Shown here: one piece after another, positions 47,063 through 56,553 of the stretch
Layout: the number at the start of each line of letters is the position of its first letter
Position numbering within the stretch: position 1 is the stretch's first letter
Source: Lysobacter gummosus
GTDB taxonomy: Bacteria; Pseudomonadota; Gammaproteobacteria; Xanthomonadales; Xanthomonadaceae
DNA length: 64,000 bases
Assembly (NCBI RefSeq): GCF_001442805.1
Contig: NZ_CP011131.1
Location: 4,588,001-4,652,000, forward strand
Direction: 5' to 3'
Notes under the pieces: generated by a model
Seen by the model: the letters and a program-made list of their open reading frames with translations, nothing else
Database searches by the model: none
Told to the model about the DNA's origin: nothing
Made by a program: the position numbers and the translations under genes

Positions 47063-47064
47063 CT

Positions 47065-47490
47065 ATGCCCCGCGCTGATTTCTATCTGATCCAATCGCCG
47101 CGTTTCAAAGAAGAACCGCTTCGGTTGGTCTGCGAGCTCGCGCGCAAGGCCCACGACGCCGGCCTGCCGACGCTGATCCTGGCGCGCAGCGCCGAACAGG
47201 CCGAGCAGCTCGACGACATGCTGTGGGACATGGGCGAAGACGCCTACATCCCGCACCAGATCGCCGGCATGGATGAAGACGAGGACGAAGCCGATGTGCT
47301 GATCGCCGCGCCCGAGTCCGACGCCGCGCTGCGCGCGCTGGTGATCAACCTGCGCGACGCCGCGGTCGCCGACGGCTTCGAACGCGTGCTGGAAGTCGTA
47401 CCCGCCGACGACTCCGCGCGCGGCCCGCTGCGCGAGCGCTGGAAGCAGTACCAGGCGCGCGGCTTGAGTTTGAACAAGCACGATATGTGA
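47065..47490 (+). CDS. holC: DNA polymerase III subunit chi
   Basis: 141 aa. Chi links the clamp loader to single-strand binding protein. [28 protein letters not shown] and the following [22 protein letters not shown] (normally LWTF..FIPH) are the family pattern. The acidic stretch [16 protein letters not shown] follows. The usual pepA-holC-valS order supports the call. The left and right spacers are both heptamer hairpins. Confidence 0.9.
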   Translation: MPRADFYLIQSPRFKEEPLRLVCELARKAHDAGLPTLILARSAEQAEQLDDMLWDMGEDAYIPHQIAGMDEDEDEADVLIAAPESDAALRALVINLRDAAVADGFERVLEVVPADDSARGPLRERWKQYQARGLSLNKHDM

Positions 47491-47492
47491 AA

Positions 47493-47589
47493 GGCCGGGA
47501 TTCGGGATTGGGGATTCGAGATTCGAAGACCGCCCGCGTCCCGCCCTTGATCTTCCGAATCCCGAATCCCCAATCCCGAATCCCGGCCC
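47493..47589. repeat. Heptamer hairpin between holC and valS
   Basis: The left arm GGCCGGGATTCGGGATTGGG.. (47493-47526) and right arm (47554-47589) are inverted copies over about 36 bp, built of GGGATTC units, with about 27 bp between. The right arm ends four nt before the valS ATG, so valS has no free Shine-Dalgarno. Confidence 0.85.
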
Positions 47590-47593
47590 AAAA

Positions 47594-50359
47594 ATGTCCC
47601 TCGCCCCCAGCTACGACCCCAAACAGTTCGAAACCCGCCTGTACGAACAGTGGGAAAGCAGCGGCGTATTCAAGCCGCGCGGCGAGGGCCAGCCCTATAC
47701 CATCCTGCTGCCGCCGCCGAACGTCACCGGCACGCTGCACATGGGTCACGCGTTCCAGCACACCTTGCAGGACGCGCTGATCCGCTACTACCGCATGCGC
47801 GGCTACGACACCTTGTGGCAGATGGGCACCGATCACGCCGGCATCGCTACCGAGATGGTCGTCGCGCGCAACCTGGGCGCCGAAGGCCTGACCCGCGACG
47901 GCCTGGGCCGCGACGGTTTCATCGAAAAAGTGTGGCAGTGGAAGCGCCAGTCCGGCGACACCATCGAACGGCAGATGCGCCGCCTGGGCACCTCCGGCGA
48001 CTGGTCGCGTTCGGTGTTCACGATGGACCCGATCGCCTCCACCGCCGTGGTCGAAGCCTTCGTGCGCATGCACGAGCAAGGCCTGATCTACCGCGGCCAG
48101 CGTCTGGTCAACTGGGACCCGGTGCTGAAGACGGCGATCTCGGACCTGGAAGTGGTCAACGAAGAAGAAGACGGCTTCCTGTGGTCGATCGCCTACCCGC
48201 TAAGCGACGGCAGCACCACGCTGACGGTGGCGACCACGCGTCCGGAAACCATGCTCGGCGACACCGCGGTGATGGTGCATCCCGACGATGAGCGCTATCA
48301 GCACCTGATCGGCAAGACGGTGACGCTGCCGCTGAGCGCGCGCGAGATTCCGGTCATCGCCGACGCTTACGTGGATCGCGAGTTCGGCACCGGCGTGGTC
48401 AAGGTCACGCCCGCGCACGACTTCAACGACTACGCGGTCGGCCAGCGCCACAGCCTGCCGATGATCAACATCTTCACCCCCGAGGCGAAGGTCAACGACA
48501 ACGCGCCGGCCAAGTACGTCGGCCTGGATCGCTATGAAGCGCGCAAGGTCGTGCTGGCCGATCTGGAAGCCGAAGGCCTGCTGGTGGAAACCAAGCCGCA
48601 CAAGCTGCAGGTGCCGCGCGGCGACCGCACCAACCAGGTGATCGAGCCGTACCTGACCGACCAGTGGTTCGTGCAGATGGACGGGCTGGCCAAGCGCGGC
48701 CTGGAGCTGGTCGAGAACGGCGATGTGCGTTTCGTGCCGCCGAACTGGATCAACACCTATCGCCACTGGATGGAAAACATCCAGGACTGGTGCATCAGCC
48801 GCCAGCTGTGGTGGGGTCATCGGATTCCGGCGTGGTACGACGCCCAGGGCAATATCTTCGTCGGCCGCGACGAGGCCGATGCGCGCGCGCGCGGCGGCAT
48901 CGGCGCCGATGTGGCGCTGCATCAGGACAACGACGTGCTGGAAACGTGGTTCTCCTCGGGCCTGTGGCCGTTCAGCACGATGGGCTGGCCGGACCAGGCA
49001 GCGATGGCCGAGCGCGGGTTTGAGCGGTTTGTTCCGTCCTCCGTCCTGGTCACCGGCTTCGACATCATCTTCTTCTGGGTCGCGCGCATGATCATGCTCA
49101 CCGACCACTTCACCGGGCAGATTCCGTTCAAGGACGTGTACATCACCGGTCTGGTGCGCGACAAGGACGGGCAGAAGATGTCCAAGTCCAAGGGCAATGT
49201 GCTCGACCCGATCGATCTGGTCGATGGCATCACCCTCGATGAGCTGGTCGGCAAGCGCACCACCGGCCTGATGAATCCCAAGCAGGCGGAGAAGATCGAG
49301 AAAGCCACGCGCAAGGAATTCCCCGAAGGCATCCCGGCCTTCGGCGCCGACGCGCTGCGCTTCACCATCTCGGCCCTGGCCACGCACGGCCGCGACATCA
49401 AGTTCGATCTCGGCCGCGCCGAGGGTTACAAGAATTTCTGCAACAAGCTGTGGAACGCCACGCGCTTCGTGCTGATGAACACGGAAGACGCCAGCTTCAG
49501 CGGCGTGCCGCAACCCACCACCGATACCGAGCGCTGGATCCTGGCGCAGCTGGCCAAGACCGCAGCCGAAGCCGAAGCCCACTTCGCCTCCTACCGCTTC
49601 GACCTGCTCGCACAGAGCCTGTACGAATTCGCCTGGAACGCGTTCTGCGACTGGTTCGTCGAGCTGTCCAAGCCGGCGCTGCAGGGCGAAGACCAGGCGG
49701 CGGCGAACAGCACGCGTCATACGCTGCTGTACGTGCTCGAACGCCTGCTGTCGCTGCTGCACCCGCTGATTCCGTTCGTGACCGAGGAACTGTGGCAGCA
49801 GGTCGCGCCCAAGCTCGGCGTGGCCGAAACCACGGTGATGCTGCGTCCGTATCCGCAGGCGTCGGAATTCACCGGCGATTACGCCCAGGCCGAAGCCGAT
49901 GTGGAATGGCTCAAGGCGATGGTGTCGGCGCTGCGCAAGGTGCGCAGCGAGCTCAACGTCAAGCCGTCGGATTTCGTGACCTTGCTGTTGTGCAAGGGCG
50001 ACGCGTCCGATCGCACCCGGGTCGAGCGCTTCGCTTCGCAGCTCAAATTCCTCAACCGAATCGATCGCATCGAGTTCATCGACGACGGCGCGCCGACGCC
50101 TCCGGCCGCTCCCGCGGTGGTCGGCGAACTGACCTTGCTGGTGCCGTTGCCGGCGGACAAACTCGACGCCGAACGCGGCCGCCTGGACAAGGAAATCAAG
50201 CGCGTCGAAGGCGAGATCGGCAAGAGCAAGGGCAAGCTGGCCAGCGATACCTTCGTGCAGAACGCGCCGCCGGCGGTGGTCGAGCAGGAGCGCAAGCGTC
50301 TGGTCGATTGGAACGTGCAGCTCGAAGGCCTGACCGCGCAACGCGCCAAGCTGGCCTGA
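47594..50359 (+). CDS. valS: Valyl-tRNA synthetase
   Basis: 921 aa. A class I synthetase charging tRNA-Val. The HIGH motif is [19 protein letters not shown] (about residues 40-58). The editing CP1 domain ([39 protein letters not shown]) clears mischarged Thr. The KMSKS motif [18 protein letters not shown] is near residue 528. The C-terminal coiled coil ([25 protein letters not shown]) is the ValS tRNA-binding arm. It is followed by a bidirectional terminator. Confidence 0.96.
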   Translation: MSLAPSYDPKQFETRLYEQWESSGVFKPRGEGQPYTILLPPPNVTGTLHMGHAFQHTLQDALIRYYRMRGYDTLWQMGTDHAGIATEMVVARNLGAEGLTRDGLGRDGFIEKVWQWKRQSGDTIERQMRRLGTSGDWSRSVFTMDPIASTAVVEAFVRMHEQGLIYRGQRLVNWDPVLKTAISDLEVVNEEEDGFLWSIAYPLSDGSTTLTVATTRPETMLGDTAVMVHPDDERYQHLIGKTVTLPLSAREIPVIADAYVDREFGTGVVKVTPAHDFNDYAVGQRHSLPMINIFTPEAKVNDNAPAKYVGLDRYEARKVVLADLEAEGLLVETKPHKLQVPRGDRTNQVIEPYLTDQWFVQMDGLAKRGLELVENGDVRFVPPNWINTYRHWMENIQDWCISRQLWWGHRIPAWYDAQGNIFVGRDEADARARGGIGADVALHQDNDVLETWFSSGLWPFSTMGWPDQAAMAERGFERFVPSSVLVTGFDIIFFWVARMIMLTDHFTGQIPFKDVYITGLVRDKDGQKMSKSKGNVLDPIDLVDGITLDELVGKRTTGLMNPKQAEKIEKATRKEFPEGIPAFGADALRFTISALATHGRDIKFDLGRAEGYKNFCNKLWNATRFVLMNTEDASFSGVPQPTTDTERWILAQLAKTAAEAEAHFASYRFDLLAQSLYEFAWNAFCDWFVELSKPALQGEDQAAANSTRHTLLYVLERLLSLLHPLIPFVTEELWQQVAPKLGVAETTVMLRPYPQASEFTGDYAQAEADVEWLKAMVSALRKVRSELNVKPSDFVTLLLCKGDASDRTRVERFASQLKFLNRIDRIEFIDDGAPTPPAAPAVVGELTLLVPLPADKLDAERGRLDKEIKRVEGEIGKSKGKLASDTFVQNAPPAVVEQERKRLVDWNVQLEGLTAQRAKLA

Positions 50360-50404
50360 CGCCGCTTTGGCGCACGGCCTCGCGGCCGTTCGCCGTCGCC
50401 CACG

Positions 50405-50433
50405 AAAAGCCGCGGCCGAGCCGCGGCTTTTTT
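50405..50433. terminator. Bidirectional terminator between valS and ankB
   Basis: AAAAGCCGCGG-CCGAG-CCGCGGCTTTTTT: an 11-bp stem with T-runs on both strands, lying between two convergent genes and able to end both transcripts. Confidence 0.88.
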
Positions 50434-50443
50434 GTTGCCGCCG

Positions 50444-51073
50444 TCAGCCGCCGCGCTTGCGGCTCAAGCCGGCCAGACGATCGGCCAGCGCCGCATTGCC
50501 CTGCCCGCGCGCCAGCGACTCGGCGGTCGCGCCGCTGGCATCGGTCAGGGCGAAGTCGGCATCGCGCGAGGCCAGCGCTTCGATCAGCTCGGCGCGGCCG
50601 AACAAGGCCGCGAACATCGCCGCGGTCTGCCCGGCCGCGTTGCGTGCATTAACGTTGCTGCGCGGATCGGCCAGCAGCACGCGCGCGCATTCGGTCTCGC
50701 CCTTGAACAAGGCGCCCATCAGTGCGGTATTGCCGCGTGCGCTGTCGCTCAGGTCGGGCGCCGCGCCGGCCGCGAGCAGCGCCCGCACCGCCTCGGCGTG
50801 GCCGTAGTAAGCGGCGAGGATCAACGCGGTCGAGCCGCGCTCATCGCGCGCATCCACCGCCACGCCGCGCGCCAGCAGCGACTTGATCACATCGGTATCG
50901 CCCGAACGCGCGGCATCGAACAGGTAGCGGCTCAGGTCGGCGCCCTGCACCGCCGGGGCTTGCGCCGCGGTCGTTTGCGACGCCCGCGGCTCATGCGCGA
51001 ATGCGGGAGCCGCGACCGCGCAGGCCAACGACGCTGCCAGAGCGACATGGAATTTCAACAAGGAACGATTCAT
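50444..51073 (-). CDS. ankB: Periplasmic ankyrin-repeat protein, AnkB-like
   Basis: 209 aa with a signal peptide (LLKFHVALAASLACAVAAPAFA). At least four ankyrin repeats follow (DLSRYLFDAARSGDTDVIKSLL, GSTALILAAYYGHAEAVRALLAAGA, GNTALMGALFKGETECARVLL, GQTAAMFAALFGRAELIEAL). In Pseudomonas aeruginosa an ankyrin protein encoded after the periplasmic catalase is needed for full catalase activity. The same order occurs here, 147 nt after the catalase stop. The start at 51073 gives the signal peptide; 51184 would bury it. Confidence 0.82.
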   Translation of the reverse strand: MNRSLLKFHVALAASLACAVAAPAFAHEPRASQTTAAQAPAVQGADLSRYLFDAARSGDTDVIKSLLARGVAVDARDERGSTALILAAYYGHAEAVRALLAAGAAPDLSDSARGNTALMGALFKGETECARVLLADPRSNVNARNAAGQTAAMFAALFGRAELIEALASRDADFALTDASGATAESLARGQGNAALADRLAGLSRKRGG

Positions 51074-51220
51074 AGGTTCTCCCGACACATCAAAGCCATC
51101 GCGCGGCCATTGCGACACAAACGGACACGGCGTCACCGCCGATCGCGGCGCGACAACTCTCAACATTGCCGCAGCGAGCCGCACACCGCGGCCCGCTGCG
51201 CGCTCATGCCCGCGACTGGA

Positions 51221-52756
51221 TCAATCGCTCAACGCCGCCGACAAGGTCTTCACCCGGCCGACATCGCGCTTGAGCGCCTGGGCCAGACGCGTGCCGTAGT
51301 CGGCGTCGGCCTTATGGAAGTACGAGAGCATCGTGTACATCGTGGTTTCGTCGCGCACCTGGCCCAGGTCGCCGGCCAGATTCGCGATCAGGCTGGTGCG
51401 CTCGTTGGCCGGCAGCGAGCGGTAGAACTCGCCGGCCTGACGGAAGTTCAAGGTCTTGGCGATGCGCGCCTGCTGGGTCGCGCCTTCCAGCGGCAAGGCG
51501 CTGTAGCGCGCGGCGTCGGACTGCGGCTTGGGCGCGATCCGCGACGGCTCGTAATTGACCTTGCCGGTGCGCGCGCCGCCGTTGTGTTCGCCGTCCTGGT
51601 TGTTGCTGTTGACCGCGACCTTCGGCGCGTTGATCGGCAACTGGTTGACGTTGGTGCCGACGCGGTAAAGCTGCGTGTCGGCGTAGGAGAACATGCGCCC
51701 TTGCAGCAGACGGTCTTCCGACGGCTCGATGCCCGGCACCAGATTGGCCGGCGCGAACGCGGCCTGCTCGGTCTCCTGGAAGATATTGGCCGGATTGCGG
51801 TTCAAGGTCATGGTGCCGACTTTCACCTCGGGCACGCCGGACCAGATCTTGGTCGCGTCGAGCGGATTGAAGTCGAACTGATCGAGCTGGTCGGGCTTGA
51901 GGATCTGCACGTACAGATCCCACTTGGGATAGTCGCCGCGATCGATCGCCTTCATCAGATCGTTGGACAGATGATTGAAGTCGCGCCCCTGCACCGCGGC
52001 GATTTCCGCGCCGGACAGATTGTGTTCGCCCTGGCGGCTGTCCCAGTGGAATTTGACGTAGACGTAGCCGCCCTTGTCGTCGATCAGTTTGTACGCGTGC
52101 ACGCCGTTGCCGTCCATCTCGCGATAGCTGCGCGGCGTGCCGTAGTCGGAGTACACCCGCGTCAGCATCTGCGTGGCTTCGGGCACGTGCGAGAAGAAAT
52201 CGAAGACCCGCGCCGGGTCCTGCACGTTGGTGTCGGGGCTGGGCTTGAGCGAATGCACCATGTCCGGGAACTTGATCGCATCGCGGATGAAGAATACCGG
52301 CAGGTTGTTGCCGACCAGGTCCCAATTGCCTTCGCTGGTGTAGAACTTGGTCGCGAAGCCGTGCGGATCGCGCAGGGTTTCCGGCGAATGGTTGCCGTGG
52401 ATCACCGTGGAGAAGCGCACGAACACCGGCGTGGTCACGCCGGGCTGGAACAGTTTCGCGCGGGTGTACTGCGAGATGTCGCCGCTGACGGTGAAACTGC
52501 CGTGCGCGCCGGTGCCGCGGGCGTGGACGACCCGTTCCGGGATGCGCTCGCGATCGAAGCGTTGCAGCTTCTGGATCAGGTGCACGTCCTGCAGCAGGAC
52601 CGGGCCGCCGGCGCCGGCGGTCTGCGAGTTCTGGTTGTCGCCGACCGGCGCGCCGTTGTCGCGCGTGAGGGTGGTGGACGCGGCCTGTGCGAAGACGGCG
52701 CCGGAGACCAGCAACTGCGCGGAGACGAGGGCCGCGATCAAACTGCGTTGAGGCAT
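51221..52756 (-). CDS. katB: Periplasmic catalase, KatB type
   Basis: 511 aa. Monofunctional haem catalase that breaks down hydrogen peroxide. The N-terminal signal peptide (LIAALVSAQLLVSGAVFAQA, cleavage near residue 26) indicates export. The distal catalytic His78 is in RIPERVVHARGTGAHG. The haem-ligand Tyr is in MFSYADTQLYRVG. It lies upstream of an ankyrin partner and downstream of a near-consensus OxyR site. AGGAG precedes the ATG at a suitable distance. Confidence 0.93.
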   Translation of the reverse strand: MPQRSLIAALVSAQLLVSGAVFAQAASTTLTRDNGAPVGDNQNSQTAGAGGPVLLQDVHLIQKLQRFDRERIPERVVHARGTGAHGSFTVSGDISQYTRAKLFQPGVTTPVFVRFSTVIHGNHSPETLRDPHGFATKFYTSEGNWDLVGNNLPVFFIRDAIKFPDMVHSLKPSPDTNVQDPARVFDFFSHVPEATQMLTRVYSDYGTPRSYREMDGNGVHAYKLIDDKGGYVYVKFHWDSRQGEHNLSGAEIAAVQGRDFNHLSNDLMKAIDRGDYPKWDLYVQILKPDQLDQFDFNPLDATKIWSGVPEVKVGTMTLNRNPANIFQETEQAAFAPANLVPGIEPSEDRLLQGRMFSYADTQLYRVGTNVNQLPINAPKVAVNSNNQDGEHNGGARTGKVNYEPSRIAPKPQSDAARYSALPLEGATQQARIAKTLNFRQAGEFYRSLPANERTSLIANLAGDLGQVRDETTMYTMLSYFHKADADYGTRLAQALKRDVGRVKTLSAALSD

Positions 52757-52812
52757 GGGGGTTACTCCTGGGGACTGCGCGGGAGCGTCCTACAGCGATG
52801 CCATCGTGGAAA

Positions 52813-52849
52813 ATCGTTTGTTTGCATCGCAGCGATAGCTCGCGGCTAT
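52813..52849 (-). promoter_or_regulatory. OxyR binding site upstream of katB
   Basis: On the katB strand the sequence reads ATAG-N7-CTAT-N7-ATGC-N7-CGAT, with all three spacers exactly seven bases. The OxyR consensus is ATAG-N7-CTAT-N7-ATAG-N7-CTAT; the first two boxes are perfect, the third matches two of four bases and the fourth three of four. It ends 57 bp before the katB ATG, where activation by oxidised OxyR is expected. The rest of the 429-bp gap (52757-53185) shows no gene. Confidence 0.78.
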
Positions 52850-53185
52850 TCGGCATGGGCGGTTCCGCCAACGGCATCACCGTTCGATCGCGCATGGCGC
52901 TCAGGGCGGACAGCCAATCCGGTTGCGGCGCACATCTGCAGGGTCGATGCGCGGCGAAGCGATGATCGATAGTTCGATCGCCGTCACTGATGCAGCCTTG
53001 CCGCTGTCGCGTATGAACCGATAACGCGTGCGACGGGCGCGCCGGCCTTCGTCTTGCGTGCGCGGCGAACGATCGCCGCGCGACGCGCAAGCCGTGCACA
53101 TCGGCATGCCGCCTGCGGCCCTTGCGGCACCGCGACACGGCCGCCTAGGCTGGGCCACGCGGACATCGCGGCCCGGGGGAACGCC

Positions 53186-54067
53186 ATGCGCCATATCGTG
53201 TTGTTGGGTCTTTGCCTGCTGGCCGCGCCGGCGTTCGCGCGCGACTGCCCGCCGGCCGGGCAGACCCGGGCCTCGCTGCAGGCGCTCAAGGCGGCGCAGT
53301 TCGCCGTGCCCGATGCGGCGCAAAAGCGCCGGCTGGCCGAGGGCCTGCTCGGCTGCCTCTCCGATCCCGACCCGGAATTGCGCGACGGCATCGCCTTCGA
53401 GGCCTTGAGCCAGTGGATGCGCGCGGGCGATTTCGATGCCGCCGCCTTGCGCGCCCTGCGCGATCCGCTGTACGCCACGCTCGACGGCGAGGACGCGGCG
53501 GGCTTCGGCAAACCGTTCGCGGCGCTGGCGCTGGCGGAGGTGGCGCGCACCGACCGGATCAGGCCGTGGATGAGCGCGGCCGAACGCGCGGCGATGGTCG
53601 ATCGCGCCGCGGCCTACGTCGAATCGGTGCGCGATTACCGCGGCTACAGCGAAGGCGAAGGCTGGCGCCACGGCGTCGCCCACGGCGCCGACTGGCTGAT
53701 GCAGTTGAGCTTGAACCCGGCGCTGGAGCGCGCGCAGTACCCACGCATCCTGGCCGCGGTCGCGGCGCAGGCGGTGCCGCGCGGCGGTCACGCCTACGTG
53801 TTCGGCGAACCCGGCCGGCTGGCCCAGCCGGTGTTGTTCGGCGCCCAGCGCGGGCTGCTGTCGGCGGAAGAATGGGACGCCTGGTTCGCGGCGCTGCCGG
53901 TCAAGGTGGGCAAGCTCGATCGCGCCGACTACGCCGGTTGGCTGGGACGCCGCCACGATCTGATGGCGTTCCTGTCCGGCCTGTACGTGCAGACCGACCA
54001 GAGCGAAGACGCGGCGATCAAGAATCTGAAACCGGCGATCGCGGCGGCGTTGCGGCAGTTGCGCTGA
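53186..54067 (+). CDS. DUF2785-type exported protein
   Basis: 293 aa with a signal peptide (HIVLLGLCLLAAPAFARDCPPAG). The domain looks like an all-helical array (LRALRDPLYATLDGEDAAGFGKPFAALALAEVARTD), with the DUF2785-like core VESVRDYRGYSEGEGWRHGVAHGADWLMQLSLNPAL. The function is unknown. A GGGGGA ribosome-binding site fixes the start at 53186. It is divergent from katB but has no visible OxyR half-site of its own. Confidence 0.75.
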   Translation: MRHIVLLGLCLLAAPAFARDCPPAGQTRASLQALKAAQFAVPDAAQKRRLAEGLLGCLSDPDPELRDGIAFEALSQWMRAGDFDAAALRALRDPLYATLDGEDAAGFGKPFAALALAEVARTDRIRPWMSAAERAAMVDRAAAYVESVRDYRGYSEGEGWRHGVAHGADWLMQLSLNPALERAQYPRILAAVAAQAVPRGGHAYVFGEPGRLAQPVLFGAQRGLLSAEEWDAWFAALPVKVGKLDRADYAGWLGRRHDLMAFLSGLYVQTDQSEDAAIKNLKPAIAAALRQLR

Positions 54068-54085
54068 CGCCGCGGCCGGCGCGGC

Positions 54086-54577
54086 TCACTCCTGCGGCAG
54101 CAGCTCGATCGCCATTACCAATGCGTCCTCGCGCCCGCCGCGCGCCGGGTAGTAGCGCGGGCGGCGGCCGATCTCGTTGAAGCCTTCGCTGTGGTACAGG
54201 GCGATGGCGCCGGGATTGGACGGACGCACTTCCAGGAACACCCGCTCGGCGCCGCGTCCGCGCGCGATGTGCATCAGCGCGCGCAGCAGCTTGCGGCCGT
54301 AGCCGTGGCCGTGCGCTTCCGGCGCGACGCACACGTTGAGCACGTGCGCCTCGCCCGCGGCCACGCTCATCAGGAAGTAGCCCAGGATGCGTTCTTGCTC
54401 GGTCAACACCCACGAGGGGTAATCCGCGCGCAGGCAGTCGCGGAAGATGCCCGGCGTCCAGGGGAATTCGTAGGCGCGGATTTCGATCGCGTGGATGAGT
54501 TCGAGATCGTCCTCGCGCATCGGCCGCAGCGCGGTCGGCGCGGCGGCGGGGTCCCGGTCCGACACCTGCGCGCTCAT
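54086..54577 (-). CDS. rimI: Ribosomal-protein-alanine N-acetyltransferase
   Basis: 163 aa. A GNAT enzyme that acetylates the N-terminus of ribosomal protein S18. The acetyl-CoA motif is VCVAPEAHGHGYGRKLLRAL at about residues 83-102. FEV-like IRAYEFPWTPGIFRDCLRADY at the N-terminus and ALYHSEGFNEIGRRPRYY at the C-terminus are the RimI hallmarks. The ATG overlaps the stop of the preceding small gene (ATGA). Confidence 0.9.
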   Translation of the reverse strand: MSAQVSDRDPAAAPTALRPMREDDLELIHAIEIRAYEFPWTPGIFRDCLRADYPSWVLTEQERILGYFLMSVAAGEAHVLNVCVAPEAHGHGYGRKLLRALMHIARGRGAERVFLEVRPSNPGAIALYHSEGFNEIGRRPRYYPARGGREDALVMAIELLPQE

Positions 54578-54936
54578 CCGCCTGCGCTCCCGCGGCGCAG
54601 GCCGCGCAACTGCGGCCACAGCGCGCGCTTGGCGGCCGGATTGCCGCGCAGCGCCTGCGCATCGAACAAGGCCAGCACCGCCGCGTCGCCGGCCTGACGG
54701 CGGGCGGCGCGCAGCAAATTGCGCAGCAGCGGCGGATCGCCGCCGGCATCGCGCGAGGGCGCGGCGCGGCCGCTGTCGACGCGGGCCGGCGCGGGGCGCG
54801 CATCGTCGGCACGCTCGCTTTCCTGCGCTAGCACCGGCGCCGGCGCAGCCGCCGTCTCGGTGCCGGCCAGGGCCAGCACCGTGTGTCCCATCGCCTGCAG
54901 CCACTCGCGCTGTTGCGCGCTCCACAGTTCGCTCAT
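54574..54936 (-). CDS. Small protein of unknown function upstream of rimI
   Basis: 120 aa. It starts MSELWSAQQREWLQAMGHTVLALAG, then an alanine/proline-rich linker and a basic C-terminus (NPAAKRALWPQLRGLRRGS). No domain is recognised. Its stop overlaps the rimI start and it begins 4 nt after the pssA stop, so it is part of a pssA-this-rimI unit. The overlap arrangement supports it as a real gene. Confidence 0.65.
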   Translation of the reverse strand: MSELWSAQQREWLQAMGHTVLALAGTETAAAPAPVLAQESERADDARPAPARVDSGRAAPSRDAGGDPPLLRNLLRAARRQAGDAAVLALFDAQALRGNPAAKRALWPQLRGLRRGSAGG

Positions 54937-54940
54937 GCGC

Positions 54941-55735
54941 TCAGCTCTCGTTCTTGGGCGGCGGCGCCGGGGCTTCCGGCGGCGGCGTGCGCCGCATCCG
55001 GCGCCAGATGGCCTGGACCGGGCCGGACAGCGCGTACGGGGCGAAGATCGCCAGCAGCACCCGCGGCGGGTCGATCGCGATCGCCACCAGCACCGCCACC
55101 ACCACCAGGATCGCCAGGAACGGCACCCGGTCGTTGCGCGGGCCGCTGCCCTTGAAGCTGACATAGCGCAGCCGGCTGACCATCAGCAGGCCGGCGATGG
55201 TGGTCACCGCCAGCGCGCCGTAGCGCAGTTGCTCGCCGTCCAGATCGAAGCTGTGGCAGGTCCATACGAAGCTGGCCACCAGTCCGGCCGCGGCCGGGCT
55301 GGCCAGGCCGATGAACCAGCGCTTGTCCACCTGCCCGACCTGGGAATTGAAGCGCGCCAGCCGCAAGGCCGCGCAGGCGGCATAGAGAAAGGCGCCGACC
55401 CAACCGATCTTGCCCGGGATCACCCCGTCGAGCTTGGTCGATTCCAGGGCCCAGTGGTACATGACCAGGGCCGGGGCCAGGCCGAAGCTGATCAGATCGG
55501 CCAGGGAGTCGTACTGGACCCCGAATTCGCTCTGGGTATTGGTCAGCCGGGCGACCCGGCCGTCCACGCCGTCGAGGATGGCGGCGATGAAGATCGCCAT
55601 GCAGGCTTCGTCGAAACGCCCCTGTGTGGCGGCGATAATCGCGTAGAAGCCGGCGAACATGCCGCCGGTGGTGAACAAATTAGGCAGCAGATAGATGCCG
55701 CGGCCGCGCGGGCGGGGCGAGGGTTGAGGTTCCAT
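54941..55735 (-). CDS. pssA: CDP-diacylglycerol-serine O-phosphatidyltransferase
   Basis: 264 aa. It makes phosphatidylserine, the precursor of phosphatidylethanolamine, in the inner membrane. The CDP-alcohol phosphatidyltransferase motif DG-x2-A/G-R runs through ILDGVDGRVAR and GVQYDSLADLISFG. Six to eight membrane helices follow. It starts MEPQPSPRPRGRGIYLLPNLFTT, typical of the family. It heads a unit with the small protein and rimI. Confidence 0.92.
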   Translation of the reverse strand: MEPQPSPRPRGRGIYLLPNLFTTGGMFAGFYAIIAATQGRFDEACMAIFIAAILDGVDGRVARLTNTQSEFGVQYDSLADLISFGLAPALVMYHWALESTKLDGVIPGKIGWVGAFLYAACAALRLARFNSQVGQVDKRWFIGLASPAAAGLVASFVWTCHSFDLDGEQLRYGALAVTTIAGLLMVSRLRYVSFKGSGPRNDRVPFLAILVVVAVLVAIAIDPPRVLLAIFAPYALSGPVQAIWRRMRRTPPPEAPAPPPKNES

Positions 55736-55845
55736 AACTGGGAAGTGTAGCGCTTGCCTGCGTCCCGGCAGGATGCTGCAATTCGCGTTCCCCCGCCGTA
55801 CCTTAGTCCCGGCTGTTCCGCCCTGCCCCGTTTCCGGAGCCACTC

Positions 55846-56349
55846 ATGTCCCGCATGTCCCGTCTTTCCGCCCGTCGCGCCCTTTCGGCGCTGGGCCTGA
55901 GCGCCGCCCTGGCCGTCGTGCTGGCCGCGCCGGCCGCCGCCACCGAGCTGTATCAGTGGAAGGACGCCCAGGGCGTCACCCACTATTCCGACTCGCCACC
56001 GCCCGGCCAATCCGGTCAGGTCAAGAACCGGGTGATCAAGAACAAGACCGGTACGCCGACCCAGTCGGCCACCGTCACCGCCTCCAGCGAGAGCAGCCAG
56101 TGCATCACCGCGCGGGCCAACCTCAAGCAGTTGCAGAGCTCGGCCCAGGTCGGCGTGGACAGCAACGGCGACGGCAAGCCCGACAACGTGCTCGACGCCA
56201 AGCAGCGCCAGGCCCAGGTCGATCTGGCCCAGACCTCGATCCGCGCCTACTGCGCCGCGCCGACGACCGCGCCCGCGGCCTCTTCGCCGAATGCGAGGCC
56301 GAACACCGCGCCGAACCCGGTCGGTGGCCCGAAGATGGCCGACAGCTGA
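55846..56349 (+). CDS. DUF4124-domain exported protein
   Basis: 167 aa. A signal peptide (RRALSALGLSAALAVVLAAPAAA) is followed by the DUF4124 motif TELYQWKDAQGVTHYSDSPPPG. DUF4124 is a small periplasmic module of unknown function, common in gammaproteobacteria. The C-terminal part has two cysteines (SSQCITARANL, IRAYCAAPT) that may pair, and a low-complexity proline/alanine tail. An arm of a heptamer repeat follows just after the stop. Confidence 0.82.
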   Translation: MSRMSRLSARRALSALGLSAALAVVLAAPAAATELYQWKDAQGVTHYSDSPPPGQSGQVKNRVIKNKTGTPTQSATVTASSESSQCITARANLKQLQSSAQVGVDSNGDGKPDNVLDAKQRQAQVDLAQTSIRAYCAAPTTAPAASSPNARPNTAPNPVGGPKMADS

Positions 56350-56351
56350 GC

Positions 56352-56510
56352 GCCGGGAATCGGGATGCGCTCCCGGTTCCATCTGCCCATCGAACGACGC
56401 CGGACGCCGCCCCGCGGCGCCCGGCGTTTTCGTTTGTCCGCCCGCGCCCGAACGATCCGCTCGCCCGCCACCGCTTCGCGAGTCCCAGGTCCCAAGTCCC
56501 GAATCCCGCC
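56352..56510. repeat. Heptamer element between the DUF4124 gene and proS
   Basis: A GGGAATCGGGATG arm lies at 56354-56366. A four-unit inverse arm AGTCCCA, GGTCCCA, AGTCCCG, AATCCCG lies at 56481-56508. The arms are more diverged than in the other elements. Confidence 0.55.
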
Positions 56511-56553
56511 GCATGGCAAACTGTTCGCTTTCCAAGTCCGCGAACCCCAGCCG

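Noticed and set aside
48200..50341. 713-residue open frame opposite valS
   Set aside because: Antisense shadow; the plus strand encodes ValS with all synthetase motifs in place.
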